Origin: Psococerastis gibbosa
Taxonomy: Eukaryota; Arthropoda; Insecta; Psocodea; Psocidae
Length of the DNA: 64,000 nucleotides
Direction: 5' to 3'
Assembly (NCBI GenBank): GCA_963971405.1
Contig: OZ020486.1
Coordinates: 36,045,419-36,109,418 of the forward strand
Shown: positions 13,058 through 25,033 of the stretch, piece after piece
Numbering within the stretch: position 1 is the stretch's first letter
How the letters are laid out: each line of letters starts with the position of its first letter
Position numbers and translations under genes: made by a program
The notes under the pieces: generated by a model
Seen by the model: the letters and a program-made list of their open reading frames with translations, nothing else
Told to the model about the DNA's origin: nothing
Database searches by the model: none

Positions 13058-13173
13058 AAAATGTTGACAGGTTCAGATCAGTTGCCGGTGAGGAACTTTC
13101 CTTCGATGAAATGTTGTTTTCCCCTCAACAAGACCCAGCATTAGCACTAAAGCATCCATTACTACTCCAATAA
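13058..13173 (+). other. Weak exon candidate
   Basis: After gaaatagagcag the frame reads NVDRFRSVAGEELSFDEML, then SPQQDPALALKHPLLLQ, stop at 13171. Residue makeup is coding-like. The minus strand also has a 28-codon frame from an ATG at about 13152. Nothing links it to neighbours. Confidence 0.2.
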
Positions 13174-13304
13174 CTCATCTCGCACGTGCAAGCGCTTATA
13201 CTCACACGTGAAAACACCACGATTCTGCACGCTTCAAACTTCAAGGCTTTCTATTCCATCAAGCGCTAATGGACCTATACAGTATACAGGTGTCACACTT
13301 GCAT

Positions 13305-13317
13305 TGACCTGTGACCT
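13305..13317 (-). promoter_or_regulatory. Second perfect DR1 nuclear-receptor site
   Basis: TGACCT, one base, TGACCT: the same DR1 consensus on the other strand. CACGTG E-box cores lie near 13180-13210, close to the weak exon candidate at 13058. Confidence 0.35.
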
Positions 13318-13740
13318 TGCTTACAGCCAGAATATTATTATCAATAAAAACTTGATAGCGCCTCCATAATCCAATGCAATCGTAAATTGCCATTATATAG
13401 CTGATTCTGTGTACTTCCATCGAGAAGAAACACCTACTTCATTTGCCGATATTATGCTATATTTGGAAATCTGCTTTTAGAGTATAGGCTAGGTAATAGG
13501 TATAGTATAAGCCTGACTTATGAACTTTCACGAAATGTTTTCGTACATACATGTAAACATACATACACGTGCCAGGCAATGCAATATTGTACTTATTTAC
13601 TTATCGCATTTCCTTTTACAGCAAACTGAGGGCCGATTGTTTTATTATTATTTATTTTTTGGCTGCTCAGGGCCGTAGACATGTCAGACCATTCAGGCCG
13701 AGAGCCCATTAGTTAATTAAGGGCAAACAGGAGTCGCCGA

Positions 13741-14084
13741 TATTCCATTTTCTGTTCAAACTTCATTTTCTCATTAAATTTGGAACGCAGAACAATGAAA
13801 AAATGCTGAATGGCAAGAAGAATTTTTCTCCTAATTTCGATGTATAGTATGTGGCCTTAACAACCCCCAATTCACCACAGTTGATGAACTCCTTCAGCTT
13901 GAACTCCTGAGTGACCGTTATTTTTTGCGTATCAAGTTCACAAACTGTAGCCGATCGGTATTGATGATTGCAACATACTATATATCAAAATTAGGAGAAA
14001 AACTTCGTCTTTTCAATCAGCATTTTTTCATTGTTCTGCGTTCCATATTTCATGAGAAATTAAAGTTTGCACAGAAATGGAATA
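13741..14084. mobile_element. Large palindrome (fold-back element)
   Basis: Arms of about 112 bases (13741-13853 and 13973-14084) are near-perfect complements, for example ggaacgcagaacaatg and its complement. The spacer is about 120 bases. Probably a MITE. Confidence 0.7.
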
Positions 14085-14479
14085 CATATTTCATATTAGG
14101 TTGATATGCATGTACTAAAAGTGTTAAAAACAACTATATTTTCAAATTTTGTCCAGGAGATGTCCCCCGGGGGAGTACCCCCACCCTCATATTTTGAAAA
14201 TATAAAGACAATTTTTTCTTTCTTTCAGTCGATGTGACAATATAATAAATACATAAATCTTTTTGGGAAGTAAAGCAGAGATAGAGGGGAGGGGATAAGG
14301 TGCAAGAGTATGAGCCCGCGGGAGGGGGGGGGGGGGTCAAACAGCTTCTGGACATGAGGCCGACTGATTCTGTCTACAGGCTTTTGTTAAGTTTCGGAAG
14401 TTCAAGAACAACGATTTAGAACAGTTTGGCTAATATATAGTATGCGCGTCTAATTTGTAGGTATGTAGACTACTTTATC

Positions 14480-14860
14480 ATCAGAATGGGCGTTATGCCG
14501 TTCTACTTCGTTTTCTCCTTCTACGTCTATCCTGGAACCGCCTTTTGGCATTGCTTCAGGATAGTTGTGTACTTTTCTGCTGCTATAGCTGTTACAGCTC
14601 GTTCTTTTGTCAACGTCAGTTGCTCTTTCATCTTGCGGGCCAAGATGTGCCATGCCAACTCCTTTACAGCACAGCGCACCAAGCCGCTTCTGACTAAAGA
14701 ATTTTCCTGACTTAGTTCATATTTAGAGCTCTGATCTTGGCTTCACATGCCCTCCTCTTGTTTTCCCAACGCCGACAGTCAAAGAAAGTATGCGCGGCCG
14801 TATCCTCTTCCCCGTCGTATACGCACCAGTTCGTGGTACTTCATTTAGACTCATGACGGA
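14480..14860 (-). mobile_element. Decayed LINE C-terminal region, minus strand
   Basis: Minus strand near 14840 reads VYDGEEDTAAHTFFDCRRWE, then NKRRACEAKIRAL: the Cys/His tail motif of R1-type LINEs. Stops follow. AMPKGGSRIDVEGENEVE near 14550 is probably the remaining end. Confidence 0.5.
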
Positions 14861-15310
14861 ATGCCGTTATACTAGTTTCCGAACATGGTTTGTTACTCGA
14901 AGTTAATTTGTTGTACCTTAAGCTTTAAAGAAACAAAAAATAAATTCTGGAAACATTTCGGAAACTCGCCTGGATTCATTGTGATCGTAGTAATTCACAG
15001 GTTCCAATACCTTACCACATAATATGTGATCGCTACTTCGCAAGAAAGAGGACACAACTCTAAATCTATCATTTTACAGAAATTGAAGTTAAAGTTTTTT
15101 TTTATAATGACAGTTCCCGCCAAATACAATTGACCTAGCGCAGAAAATATACACACTATATTAACGCCGTCTTTCTAGCAAAATACGGATTTTAAAAAGG
15201 TATTTTGTCGTTATTAAGTCAAAATCGTCAATTTTTGAGTTGTGTATTTTTCTTCTGAAGTAGCAATATATAAGCTAGGCTTAGCATTTCATTATTTCAG
15301 TGATGAAGCA

Positions 15311-15641
15311 GTAGAAGCCTTTTGTAATTACTTTTGATTATTTGAACATTTGAAATTGCTTACAAGGTAGCACACACAGGCCTACCTTACAATGACAGAG
15401 CGTGTATATATGATGTGCAATGCCGCATTACACTCAACAAATCCTCAGAATGTATTAAGAGCTTCATTGAAATTCGGGATGATAGCCTTTTTAATTACTT
15501 TCGATTATTTGAACATTTGAAATTGCCTACAAGGTAGCATAGACAGGCCTAGCCTATAGTGGTGGAGCGTGTATGTAAGACGTGCAATGCCGCATTACAC
15601 TCAACAAATCCGTAGAATGTATTAAGAGCTTCATTGAAATC
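15311..15641. repeat. Tandem duplication of a 167-base unit
   Basis: Two copies starting near 15311 and 15478, both with gattatttgaacatttgaaa and agcttcattgaaat, offset by 167 bases. Divergence is small. Confidence 0.75.
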
Positions 15642-16337
15642 TATAGGAAGCCGCGAGCAAGTAAGATGGTACCTATATGAGCATAATGTTATCAACGCAG
15701 TCTCAGAAATGTAAGAATCTCGTCAGGTTGGAATTAAAAATTTTTCTTTTTTGTTTTCAAATTTTTAAGAAGATAGAACATGCTTTATAAAATGATGCGT
15801 GCTTTCTTTTTTTTAAACTTAAATAAATATTTGCAAGCATTGCTCACGCAATTATCCCACGCTCGGCCACTAGATGCTAGCCTAACTGCTCGAAGAAACA
15901 GAATTCATTGAATAATTAGAAGAAATATGTAGGTGTATACCTGTTATTATTATTGTATAATATAAAATAATAAAATGTAAAATATTTGCATACTACGCAT
16001 ACTTAGGTTAATAAACTAATCGAACAATTTCTTAATTGAACAAAAACTAAACACCTACACCTTATCTATCCGAAGGTTAGATAGATGTTAGATAAATTTT
16101 AGATTGAAAGTTTCAACCAGGAAAGGATAGAGTAAAATGCAGTAGACGGTAAGTTCCGTAGTTAAAAATAAAACCGTCAATTTAGCCCCATATCTTTTCC
16201 GTTATTATTTATTACGACAACATAAATTACAGATAAAGAAGATTATATTTAAGTCCCTATACGAACACGGTAGTTGCATCTATCATGATAACAACGGTAA
16301 CCATCTCTATATATGGGACTTCTGGTGATTTTGGTGG

Positions 16338-16452
16338 CTACACTACAACCTCGTCAATCCATGATGGCTGCCTGCCTTTCTTCCATGAGGAGTGGCTTGC
16401 AGTATGGGTCTCATCTTCCCACAAACGTCCATCTAAATATGGATATGCATGC
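16338..16452 (-). CDS. Candidate minus-strand terminal exon, 37 residues
   Basis: On the minus strand the acceptor catgcttctag is followed by HAYPYLDGRLWEDETHT, then SSWKKGRQPSWIDEVVV and a TAG stop. AATAAA lies about 125 bases downstream at 16208-16213. The exon starts in phase 2. The segment is less AT-rich than its surroundings and Trp-rich. Immediately upstream on this strand (higher coordinates) lies a fold-back MITE at 16551-16775; no earlier exon was found. The plus strand of the same segment is also open for 67 codons, so the strand is not certain. Confidence 0.38.
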
Positions 16453-16550
16453 CTAGAAGCATGGGATTATTGTTGTTGCATTGCCTAGTCGGCTAAGATT
16501 TCTTTTTTGTCAAAGGGCAATATCATGTAGAAAAAGGGTTAGAATCTTAA

Positions 16551-16775
16551 GGCGGCAATTCTACCGGCGAATTTACTTCATTTGAGATTTGAGATTTTTT
16601 GTTTATTTTATTATACTTATCTATTATAAATTAAGTTATTAATGCTGTCTACTACCATATTATAACTTAATTTATTATTGATAAGTTAAGTATCTACATA
16701 AAAGTCTCCTTAAAACAAAACAAACAAAAAATCGCAAATCGCAAATGAAGTAAATTCGCAGGTGGAATTGCCGCC
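16551..16775. mobile_element. MITE with GGCGG-ATTCCAC type ends
   Basis: Ends ggcggcaattctaccggcga and its complement, flanked on both sides by taa. A sub-palindrome lies in the middle (tataaattaagtt arms). Confidence 0.65.
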
Positions 16776-16806
16776 TAAACAATTTGACAGAGATATTGTA
16801 ACTGCT

Positions 16807-17400
16807 GCAGCCCTATTATGGCGATTTGGGATTAATATCATACCGGGGTTTATCCAATTATTGTTCTTAACAAATAAGTGCAAATTCAAATTGATAAATT
16901 AATATTTTTGGTGAGTTTTCAATTTTTTCTCACTTATTTTACATTACATATAGGCCTAATATTACAATTTTTTACATTTGAATACAAATCCGTATTAGAA
17001 GTTGGACCAATCAGGGAACAGGAGGAAAAGAAGCGAAAACTGTAACAAAATGAGCGTATTATGATATTAAATTTTAAGTAGTAGACATGAATTCAAATTA
17101 AAGGGATTTGTAATAAAGAAATGATAATAATATAATATCAACCATTATTAAAAATAACTTTGCACTTAGATGTAGACACAATAATTAATTAAAATTCTCA
17201 TTATATATCAAAATTCTACCTGTACATTTTAATGTTTATTAGTATTTCCTTCAATTAGGTATAAAACAATGTATCCCAATAATTTATTAATTTGAATTTC
17301 CCGCGCATATTTATACACAGTCACGTGACTCTTTAGTGATGGGTATTAAAAATTAAACCCCGGTATTATGTTAATCCCAAATTGTCATAATAGGGCTGCA
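16807..17400. mobile_element. MITE with GCAGCCC ends, best copy
   Basis: Left gcagccctattatggcgatt with ataccggggttt; right aaaccccggtattatgttaa and cataatagggctgc. About 594 bases, no coding. Confidence 0.7.
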
Positions 17401-17455
17401 GGAGCACTAGGACTAAGATACACTGATTGCAGCCTATTGATATCTAACTATCTAC

Positions 17456-17645
17456 CGGCGGCTTTGGTGGCAAGGTGGTAGGGTGCTTGTACATGTGCGG
17501 GTCACCTTTAGATCGGAGACGTGCCGTAACTCGATACAAGTACCCATTAGATTACAGATTGGTGGGACGACTGATGAGATCAATCTGATACATTCATTAA
17601 GTTGTTTGGTTTCTATGCGACTAGCCTTAAAAAACTGAAAATTAA
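17456..17645 (+). repeat. tRNA-derived SINE, family A
   Basis: Begins gcggctttggtggcaaggtg and ends tgcgactagccttaaaaaac; same order of blocks as the copy at 52848. Confidence 0.65.
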
Positions 17646-17649
17646 TCTA

Positions 17650-18235
17650 CAGAGTACAGACCCCTCCCCCTAAAGGGATTTATTTGCTTTCCCCAAAGAA
17701 TGTCGTAGGTAGGATAATCATTGTGGGACAACAGCAATAAACCGGATGGTGATCAGCAATTTGGCTTTTATCCAGAAAAGGCCCCTTCTGGCTCTTATAC
17801 CATAGCTAAATGGCTTAAAGGTTAATCAGCAGTCAGCCCTGCTGATTTATGGTATTCAATAGTCGGATTTATTACCGCTGCTGACTTAACTAATTACTGT
17901 GTTGCATCTTTCTCATCCAAAATTATATCTGGTAAATCTGTACGGCTTACGTTCTTCATTAATCAAGTTTTAATTAATTATTTAATTCTCTTATTTAACC
18001 GTCTTTTTTTAAATTAAAAGCAGGCAGAAGCTTCAATTAAGCACTAAATTGTATCGTACACTCTTCCCGATAAATGTTCAAAACTTCACCTTCCTAATTG
18101 TATGCAATTATTATAAAAATCCAATTTCACGGGATTAATATCAATCGTAAAGTTATAAAAATATTGACCAATTACTTCGAATAAATGTTACTCTACAATT
18201 TGATATACATTATGGGCCACTCAATGGTCCCAGGT
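17650..18235. other. No gene called
   Basis: A short open stretch near 17730-17822 reads NKPDGDQQFGFYPEKAP, then GSYTIAKWLKG; boundaries are poor. Confidence 0.25.
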
Positions 18236-18680
18236 TTGGAACTCCTTCAGGACATGTAGAGTAATGGTACGGACTCTACGGGCCACTCAATCAATGACCA
18301 AAGTTTTGGAACTCCTTCAGAACATGTACAGTAATGTAGAGTACGGACTCAATAGTTCAACACTTGCTTACATTTTCGGGCCATGCTTTGGAAGTCACGT
18401 ATAGCAGGCGGCCCCGGGCCTTCCTTGTTGACTGTAAGAGAGGTGTTAATAGCCCTAATTCCACCACGTTAGCATAGTGACAGAGCAAAAAGTAATTATT
18501 TGCTTATTTATTTGACTGAGATTCTGTGTCCGCTATTTTATTTATAAATCAAGTTCCAAAACTGTGGCCAATTAGTGTAAATTTGTAAGTGTCAGGACAT
18601 GTAGAGTAGTGGTACAGACTCCAACTTTCACCCGAACGGTTGTTGGCTCGAAATCGAGTTCCACACTTACTAAATTTTCT
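18236..18680 (+). repeat. SINE family D cluster, two or three partial copies
   Basis: The unit starting tcaggacatgtagagtaatgg occurs near 18249, 18316 (mutated) and 18593. One copy keeps the 3' part to a (TTTA)n-like end near 18510. Confidence 0.55.
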
Positions 18681-18682
18681 GG

Positions 18683-18841
18683 CCATACTTAACATATCCC
18701 ATGAAGCCATTTTTTAATTTTAGTTTGTTTGTGATTTTACTCTATGATCATTAATCAATTTAAACTATGACATAGAGGCAAACAAACATTTCCGTCAATG
18801 TCATTTGCATTCTGCAATGCGAGGTCGGTGGAAACCCCGCC
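18683..18841. mobile_element. Half copy of the inner MITE of 39765
   Basis: catacttaacatatcccatg through aggtcggtggaaaccccgcc matches 39858-40017; the left end is missing. Confidence 0.55.
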
Positions 18842-18984
18842 TTAGACAAAAAAGTACCTAAGCTATACCAATGTGAGCCCGGTTGACCCACCCCGCGGTG
18901 TCGTAATAGCACTTGTAGATAGAATAAATTGCACTAAACATATTGTCGAACTCGGTACAAAATTAATATTGTACATTAAGTCAT

Positions 18985-19241
18985 AGAGTGGTGGCGGTAG
19001 AAATTTTAAGGCGGGGGGCCATGGGGGCATGACTTCTATCTGGGGGGGGGGGCTAATAAAAAAAAACATTTTTCATTGGGAGTAGGTATACCGTTCAATA
19101 ATTCTGCAATTTAACAACATGTAAAATATCTCAAAAGTGGGGGGCCCCGGAGGGGCCGGAGAAACTGTTGGGGGGGGGCAGGCGGGGGGGGGGGGGGGGG
19201 CAGGCTCCCTCGGGCACCCCCGTAGCGCCACCACTGATAGA
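18985..19241. mobile_element. Poly-G MITE
   Basis: Ends tagagtggtggcgg and gtagcgccaccactgata. The poly-G core creates a false Gly-rich frame. Confidence 0.55.
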
Positions 19242-19945
19242 GTGGTGAGTGTTTGTCTTAATTGGGTTATTACTAATTCGTTTAATAATGGTTGCATAGT
19301 ATCAATGACAGCTGACCCCCTTACTACAGTTCCGGATGAAAACACCATTATTAATTTTCCTTCCTGCTTCTCTAACCAGTTGAAACATCCACTTCTGTTT
19401 AAATCAGAGTGAGGAAAAAATTGTGGAACCTTCAACTTCTTCACAATTTAAATATTCGCAAGCAATAGATCTCGAACGATACCGTACTACAGGTAAGTTG
19501 TCGGGATATCGAGATCCAACACCAGACGGGCAGGTTCTAGCAGTACATGTAGAAATTTACTGAAGGCGGCATAAAGAGACCAATTCTTTTTTTGCTGTTT
19601 CGAGACACAAACATGCACCACGCATAGTCGCAAGTCTTGTTCCGAGGGTTCAAGATAGCAAGACCACCTCAACGGATACAAGGCAGGTAATACGTGTTTG
19701 AGCTGAAGTTCTGCCCACAACCCTACATACTGTACGTGACATCTAAAAGAGATATATGGCCGAGTTATCCATAACAGGGATTTGCTCTGTTGCCATAAAG
19801 GTTCGCTATTATAGGGACATTTATATAAGCTGGAATAACACCCTTATACCCTTAAAAATTTATGTGGAGCTTTCAAGAGATCGCCAAAGCCTTAGTCTTC
19901 ACGTGGGCTACGTCTTACAATGTTACAAAATATGTAATATATCAA

Positions 19946-20112
19946 CGCCAGGTGGTAACGAACTTGCGCTTGTGCGAGTCTTTACACGCCATGCAATCGG
20001 AGACGTGTCGTACTCATCACGGGTAATAACCTACAGAGGCGACTGAAAAAGTCAATTGGATACATTCATTGAATTGTTTGTATGCGGCTAATCTTTTTTT
20101 TTTAAAAAAAGT
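19946..20112 (+). repeat. tRNA-derived SINE, family A, 5' part divergent
   Basis: gccaggtggtaacgaac, then tgcgagtctttacacgcca and a T/A-rich 3' end. It supplies the last third of a spurious 96-codon frame. Confidence 0.6.
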
Positions 20113-20328
20113 TTTAAATATTCAGACCACTAGTGTGTGGCTTACAAAAAGCCTCTACTGAGTCTGTTTTAAGTTATCCCAAACTCCGCTATGTTCACAT
20201 GGGGAATTGCAAAGGTCCATTGCTCAATTAAATATGATACGCGTAGTGTATTTGGAACAGACGAACAGTGATGTATAATGAATATAATACTATGACTTAC
20301 TCTTTGGAATTGGGTTTTCGAAAATAAA

Positions 20329-20695
20329 ATGCTCCGCAGTATCTTTGGAGGAACAATCATCAACGTAGTCTGGCGAATCCGATGCAACGCCGAAATTCAT
20401 CGGCTCTACAATGCCCTCAGCGTCATTGACGATCTTAGAGCAAAAAGGTTACAATGGATATATAGGACATGTGCACCGGATGCCGGACTACAGACCCCCA
20501 AAGGCCGTGTGGGAAACAATCCCCCTTGGAAGAAGACCAAGAGGAAGACCTAGATGAAGACGGGCGGACCAGTTCTAGGAGGACCTCCTTCGAGTTGGCA
20601 TCGAGGCAGCAGATAGGATAGCGGTTGCTGAGAATCGACAAAGATGGAGGGAAATTGTCAAGCTGTCAAAAGTCCCCCTGGGCTGATTGCGCCTA
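20329..20695 (+). mobile_element. LINE 3' ORF end, frameshifted
   Basis: Reads VIDDLRAKRLQWIYRTCAPD, then, after a frameshift near 20550, DLLRVGIEAADRIAVAENRQ and RWREIVKLSKVPLG with a stop: the typical end of RTE-like LINEs. Confidence 0.7.
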
Positions 20696-20779
20696 ATTAA
20701 GTCAAGTAAGTCATGCACAGTACAATAACATACCATCCATGTATACAGTACATATTTTATAGTACTAGCACTAGGTATT

Positions 20780-21165
20780 CTTACTTTATTTTCCGGAATT
20801 TTCAAGAACCGGATCAGAGATACCTGGAATGTGAGAGTGACTGGCAAACGGTGGGAACCGGTCCTAGCCAAAATCATCCCCAGCAACTTGCACCGGGACA
20901 TTGCTGTGGCTGTGTTCCGAATGGGCACAGGACATGACTACCTCCAGAGCCACCTCCACAGAGTAGGCATCTCTGATTCATCCGAAGGCCTCCTCTGCTT
21001 CCAAGGGAAGGAAATGACGATCTCCTATTCAGCTGCATTGGTATTGAGGTAGAAAACCGAACTGCGTCATAGGAGGGAATGGCTCAGGTTTACGTACTAT
21101 GAGGCACGACTTCAAATAGCCTACCCGCCGAGGACGGGCGTTGGCTGAAGAAGAAGAAGAAGTTT
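20780..21165 (+). mobile_element. LINE C-terminal fragment with GAA tail
   Basis: Reads VTGKRWEPVLAKIIPSNLHR, then DIAVAVFRMGTGHDYLQSHL and HRVGISDSSEGLLC, the region around the RNase H end and zinc finger of R1/I-type LINEs. It ends with (GAA)n at about 21148. It lies directly after the other LINE tail, same direction. Confidence 0.7.
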
Positions 21166-21216
21166 CCCAAATGTAATACTAAAATAATAACGCTTGCGAG
21201 TTGCGCGCATGTAAAC

Positions 21217-21370
21217 AAGGCCGCAGCTAGGGGGGGGCGGTTCATGGGTGTTCAAACCACCCCCCCCCCCGATTTTGAGAGGAAAAATATAAACTACTAT
21301 GTAATATCCAATGCAATTTCTGAACCCCCCCCCCCCCCCAAAAAAAAAAAATCCTGGCTGCGGCCTTGCA
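21217..21370. mobile_element. Poly-G/poly-C MITE
   Basis: aaggccgcagctaggggg and tcctggctgcggccttg are mirrored ends. Confidence 0.55.
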
Positions 21371-22039
21371 TGTAAACCTCAAAATATAAAAATACCAGAA
21401 ATAAGTTAGAAAGTTAGAAAGAATCAAGGAGAAGAAGCATCATCAGCATCAGCAGCTGTAGTAAAAATGTATTTTATTTTACCACAGATAAGATAACGTG
21501 ATGACAATTTATAGAAGATGAAAGGGGGAGAGATTTTTTTTATATATTTTCTTGAATTGAAATCCTACATCCTAAGCAGACTACTGAACATGTAATTTAT
21601 AGTGCAGTATATATTGTAGTTCACATACTCGTGGAGCGTTCGCGATACGCCCAATAATTTTATTGTTAAGTATGAAATTTTAACCTGACAATAATTATCT
21701 TGTTGTTTGAAGTTGAATGATTTTAAAAATAATATTAAAATAAAAATATTAATATAAAAAATTATTTGTTTATTCGTGTGAGTAAATTTTTAATGTACAA
21801 TTTTTTTAATGTACAGTATATGAAACAATTGCACGAACTAATGTTTCAACATAACTGACGAAATTTCTTTTCAACACTATACAACGGCATAAATAGCAGA
21901 GCAACAGAGATTTAAGTACATGTCTGCCAGATATCTCTATACCTGCCAGCAGCAAGGTAGTTGGCAAACTTATTACATGGAATAAGAACTAGGTTTAAGG
22001 TTTAACCTAACGACCTGGAAACCTGGAATCTTAAAGCTT

Positions 22040-22445
22040 CGACGCTAATAAGTTCAGAAGATTGGATAGGAAGAATCTATGGACCATGTATGAAAACATA
22101 GCGTGGCGTAGAAGAAACAAGTCCGAAATAAACGCAATACTCAATGGAGATGATATAGGCCTAGAATGTTTTGTAAAAGCGCAGCGTCTAAGATGGCAGG
22201 GACAGATCGTAAAACTGTTAGAGGACCGCATGCCGAACAAAATGTACAAAGCAAGCATGACGGGAAGAAGACTGCAGGGACGTCCACAAAATCGCTAGAA
22301 GGACGAACTAGGAGCCAATCTCCTCGAGTTGGGAGTCCTTAATAGCGGAGCGTCGGGCAAAACCCAGATGATTGGAAGAGTGTTGTTGAGCAGGGCAAAG
22401 CCCATCAAGAGCTGTAGAGCCAGAAGAAGAAGAAGAAGAAGAAGC
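22040..22445 (+). mobile_element. LINE 3' ORF end with GAA tail
   Basis: Reads FVKAQRLRWQGQIVKLLEDR, then MTGRRLQGRPQNR, and LLSRAKPIKSCRARRRRR over the GAAGAAGAAG run (22420-22444). Confidence 0.7.
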
Positions 22446-22798
22446 AGGGAAGTAGGCAAGTAAGTTAAGAGTCGATTGTTGAATCATGTATGGCCGGATT
22501 GGACCGGAAAACCGTGTTTGGTGTGGACCACCTGGCAAAGCAGGTAGCCTACTTGTTTGTCCATTTATAGGGTTGTGCAGTCCCCCATCGTGGTAGGGTT
22601 TGTCCAGTCAACGAACCATGTGACCCCTGAGGTCAATGTTGAGGTCTTTCGAAGAAAAAACAACAACTAATGGCAAGGAAGCAAGGTCAGTTGACGTGAC
22701 ATTTGGAATAATGCAATTTTATAATAAATGACGGCTAACTTACTTGGAGATTCAAAGCATGCCCCACGCGGCCGCCCACTCGTGTAGTTTTACAGCCA

Positions 22799-22920
22799 AC
22801 TAGAGATCCATATAGGAAAGATGGGACGTTCGAGCGCGTCAAAAATATTCTTTGCATCTTGTGGCAAAACAATATTCCCGGTGTGCCCCTATGTCCCATC
22901 TCTCATATATGCAGTATGTA
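22799..22920. mobile_element. MITE with GAGATGGGAC ends
   Basis: actagagatccatataggaa at the left and catctctcatatatg at the right. Related copy 30268-30450. Confidence 0.5.
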
Positions 22921-22995
22921 AAAATCTACGGCCAACAAATATAATATATAGGATAATATAGACACCATGCTACTGAGGGCTCTGAACTTTCAAAC

Positions 22996-23275
22996 AGCCA
23001 GAGGCGGTCCCAGACCTCATAAAAGGGGGAGGCACTTGTCCCCCGGGAGAAATTTTTTGAAAAAAAGGGCCGAAATGGTGAGGTCTTACGCATGTTGAGA
23101 GTAATAAGGCTTATATATTACAAGAAATTACAAGAGAAATTTTTTGAAAAATAGGGCTGAAATAGTGAGGTTTTGCGCATTTTGAGTGCAATAACACTTA
23201 GATTTTAGAGGCGAAGAATATAACTGCTGTCCTAAGGGGGGGGGGGGGGCAATTGCCCGCAGTGCCGGTCGCTGC
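22996..23275. mobile_element. Poly-G MITE (CAGAGGCGGTCCC type)
   Basis: Left ccagaggcggtcccagacct; G-run and agtgccggtcgctgcgtccg at the right. The same left end, reversed, occurs near 31430 inside another element. Confidence 0.45.
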
Positions 23276-24046
23276 GTCCGCATCTGCAAACAGCAATATA
23301 CAGAACAGGTATGTTGAAAGTAGTATAACGTACAGTCAAAGATCTAAGCTAATTCCTTTGCCTTATAATACGATATTCTCAACTAAAATACTATATAATA
23401 GAATCGTAGGTACCCGCTAAAAATTAAGCCAGAGGTTTTAGAGAATGTGGAACGAATAGATATTTGCAACCCCTGGATGCTATCCAGTAGGTATACTTGA
23501 TAGATTTGATCAGTACCAGGTAGATTAATTAAATATTGGATTTATGATAGATTTAAAAGCAAATGATATAATTTGATAATATAATATTAAAAATAATAAG
23601 ATAATATAATTAACCATGATAATAATTTTAATTAAAAAATACAAGATACAATTAATATCCACCTCCATTACGTCGTTTATCAGGTGCTATGTAGGCATGT
23701 CTTCCGTTATGAGTACTCGGACTGATAAACACGCTCGACACGCCATCTAGTGTTTAATTTCTACTTGCTGTCTGTGTAGAATCGTAAATAGTACACTGAA
23801 TATTGCAAATAGTATATATGTATATATATTTACTATTGTACAATACTATAACATTGAAACCCCATCATATCCTGATTCGGAGTGAAACATTTTTTTTTTA
23901 ATTGCGTCGACATTACTAATAATGTACAGTTTGTTCAAGATAGCCCTGAAAGAAATTCTGTCGCATGTTTATTCAAAACAAGTCAAACTTGTCAAACAGA
24001 AATTTGATTGTTGTTGAAAATGATTCCTATGAATGAAGAATAACAG

Positions 24047-24221
24047 TTCCGAAAGACAGGAAACTCTTCGGAAATCACAAATCAAAAATGGTTCCCATGA
24101 TAATTATAATATTTTGTCGGACTATTGTCAGGCAGCAACAATGGGGAATTTTTCCTTTGACTCTAAATTATACCGGTCCTTAATAGGAGACAAGTTGCGC
24201 TATTACGCGCACGCCGGATAG
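24047..24221 (+). CDS. Candidate terminal exon, 57 residues, unknown
   Basis: After an acceptor gaataacag the frame runs 58 codons: SERQETLRKSQIKNGSH, then NILSDYCQAATMGNFSFDSK, and ends RYYAHAG then TAG. AATAAA follows about 30 bases later in cttggggAATAAAgagttgg, as expected for a 3' end. It would need a preceding exon ending in phase 2; none was identified upstream, where MITE and LINE DNA lie. Codon use is mixed and not low-complexity. No family recognised. Confidence 0.4.
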
Positions 24222-24435
24222 TAAAGTTGTACACTCATGTGCCCTTTCTTGGGGAATAAAGAGTTGGTAAATAAATCTTCCAGAGTTGCTAGTTAATAGG
24301 CCTCTATAAGACTTGCTAGGAAATTTTGTGTTTATATCACACAGACTCACAGCAAGCTTTTTCGTGAGAGCCTCTAGAGTGCGTTATACGTGAAACATAT
24401 ACGATATACATTTACTCGTCCCTGTACCTTACTTA

Positions 24436-24848
24436 GGCGTCTATCCCACTGCTCAATTTTCCTCCATTTCTGATTTGAGATTTTAGTTTTACTCTATGAC
24501 ATTCTCCATTTTAATTTCCTCGCGTTAAAATTGATCAATGATCATAGAGTAAAATCACATGTTGCAAACAATAACAAAGTAAAATTAAACAATGGCGTCC
24601 TCTAAAGATGATAATTAATTTTAATTAATTTCTTGAGAACGAACGAATTATTTAGTACTCGTAGTTTAAATCATAAAATATCTTGTAGATTATAAACTTA
24701 CAAATTTGGGAAAAATTGAAAACAAAAATGATCAGTAATGTTTGAAAACAAGTGGAATGGGGTGTAAAAATAAAAAAATGCAACATTGATGATTTTCTGT
24801 CAATGACAAAATAAAATAAGAAGTAAATTGACCAGTGGAATACACGCC
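24436..24848. mobile_element. MITE, GGCG-ATTCCAC type
   Basis: Ends ggcgtctatcccactg and ccagtggaatacacgcc, with an inner palindrome around atcatagagtaaaatc. Confidence 0.55.
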
Positions 24849-24884
24849 TTCAAAATATTTTTAAATATATATAATATATGGATT

Positions 24885-25033
24885 ATTTGCAAGCAAACAA
24901 TTCAATGAATGCATTCGGATAACCTATTCAGTCACATCTGTAGGTAATACCTGTCTTGAGTTACGACAGGTCACCGATCGCATGATGTGTATATAGAGAC
25001 TCACACAAGTAGCCTACGAACAAGCTACCACTA
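24885..25033 (-). repeat. tRNA-derived SINE, family A
   Basis: Reverse copy from caaacaattcaatgaatgca to ctacgcatcgaag. Confidence 0.6.

Noticed and set aside
19137-19412. Gly-rich frame (+) and Pro-rich frame (-) over the same bases
   Set aside because: The G-run of a MITE produces the rich parts. The remainder is open on both strands with no splice support.
19756-20046. 96-codon plus frame
   Set aside because: Its last third is SINE family A; the rest has no recognisable feature.
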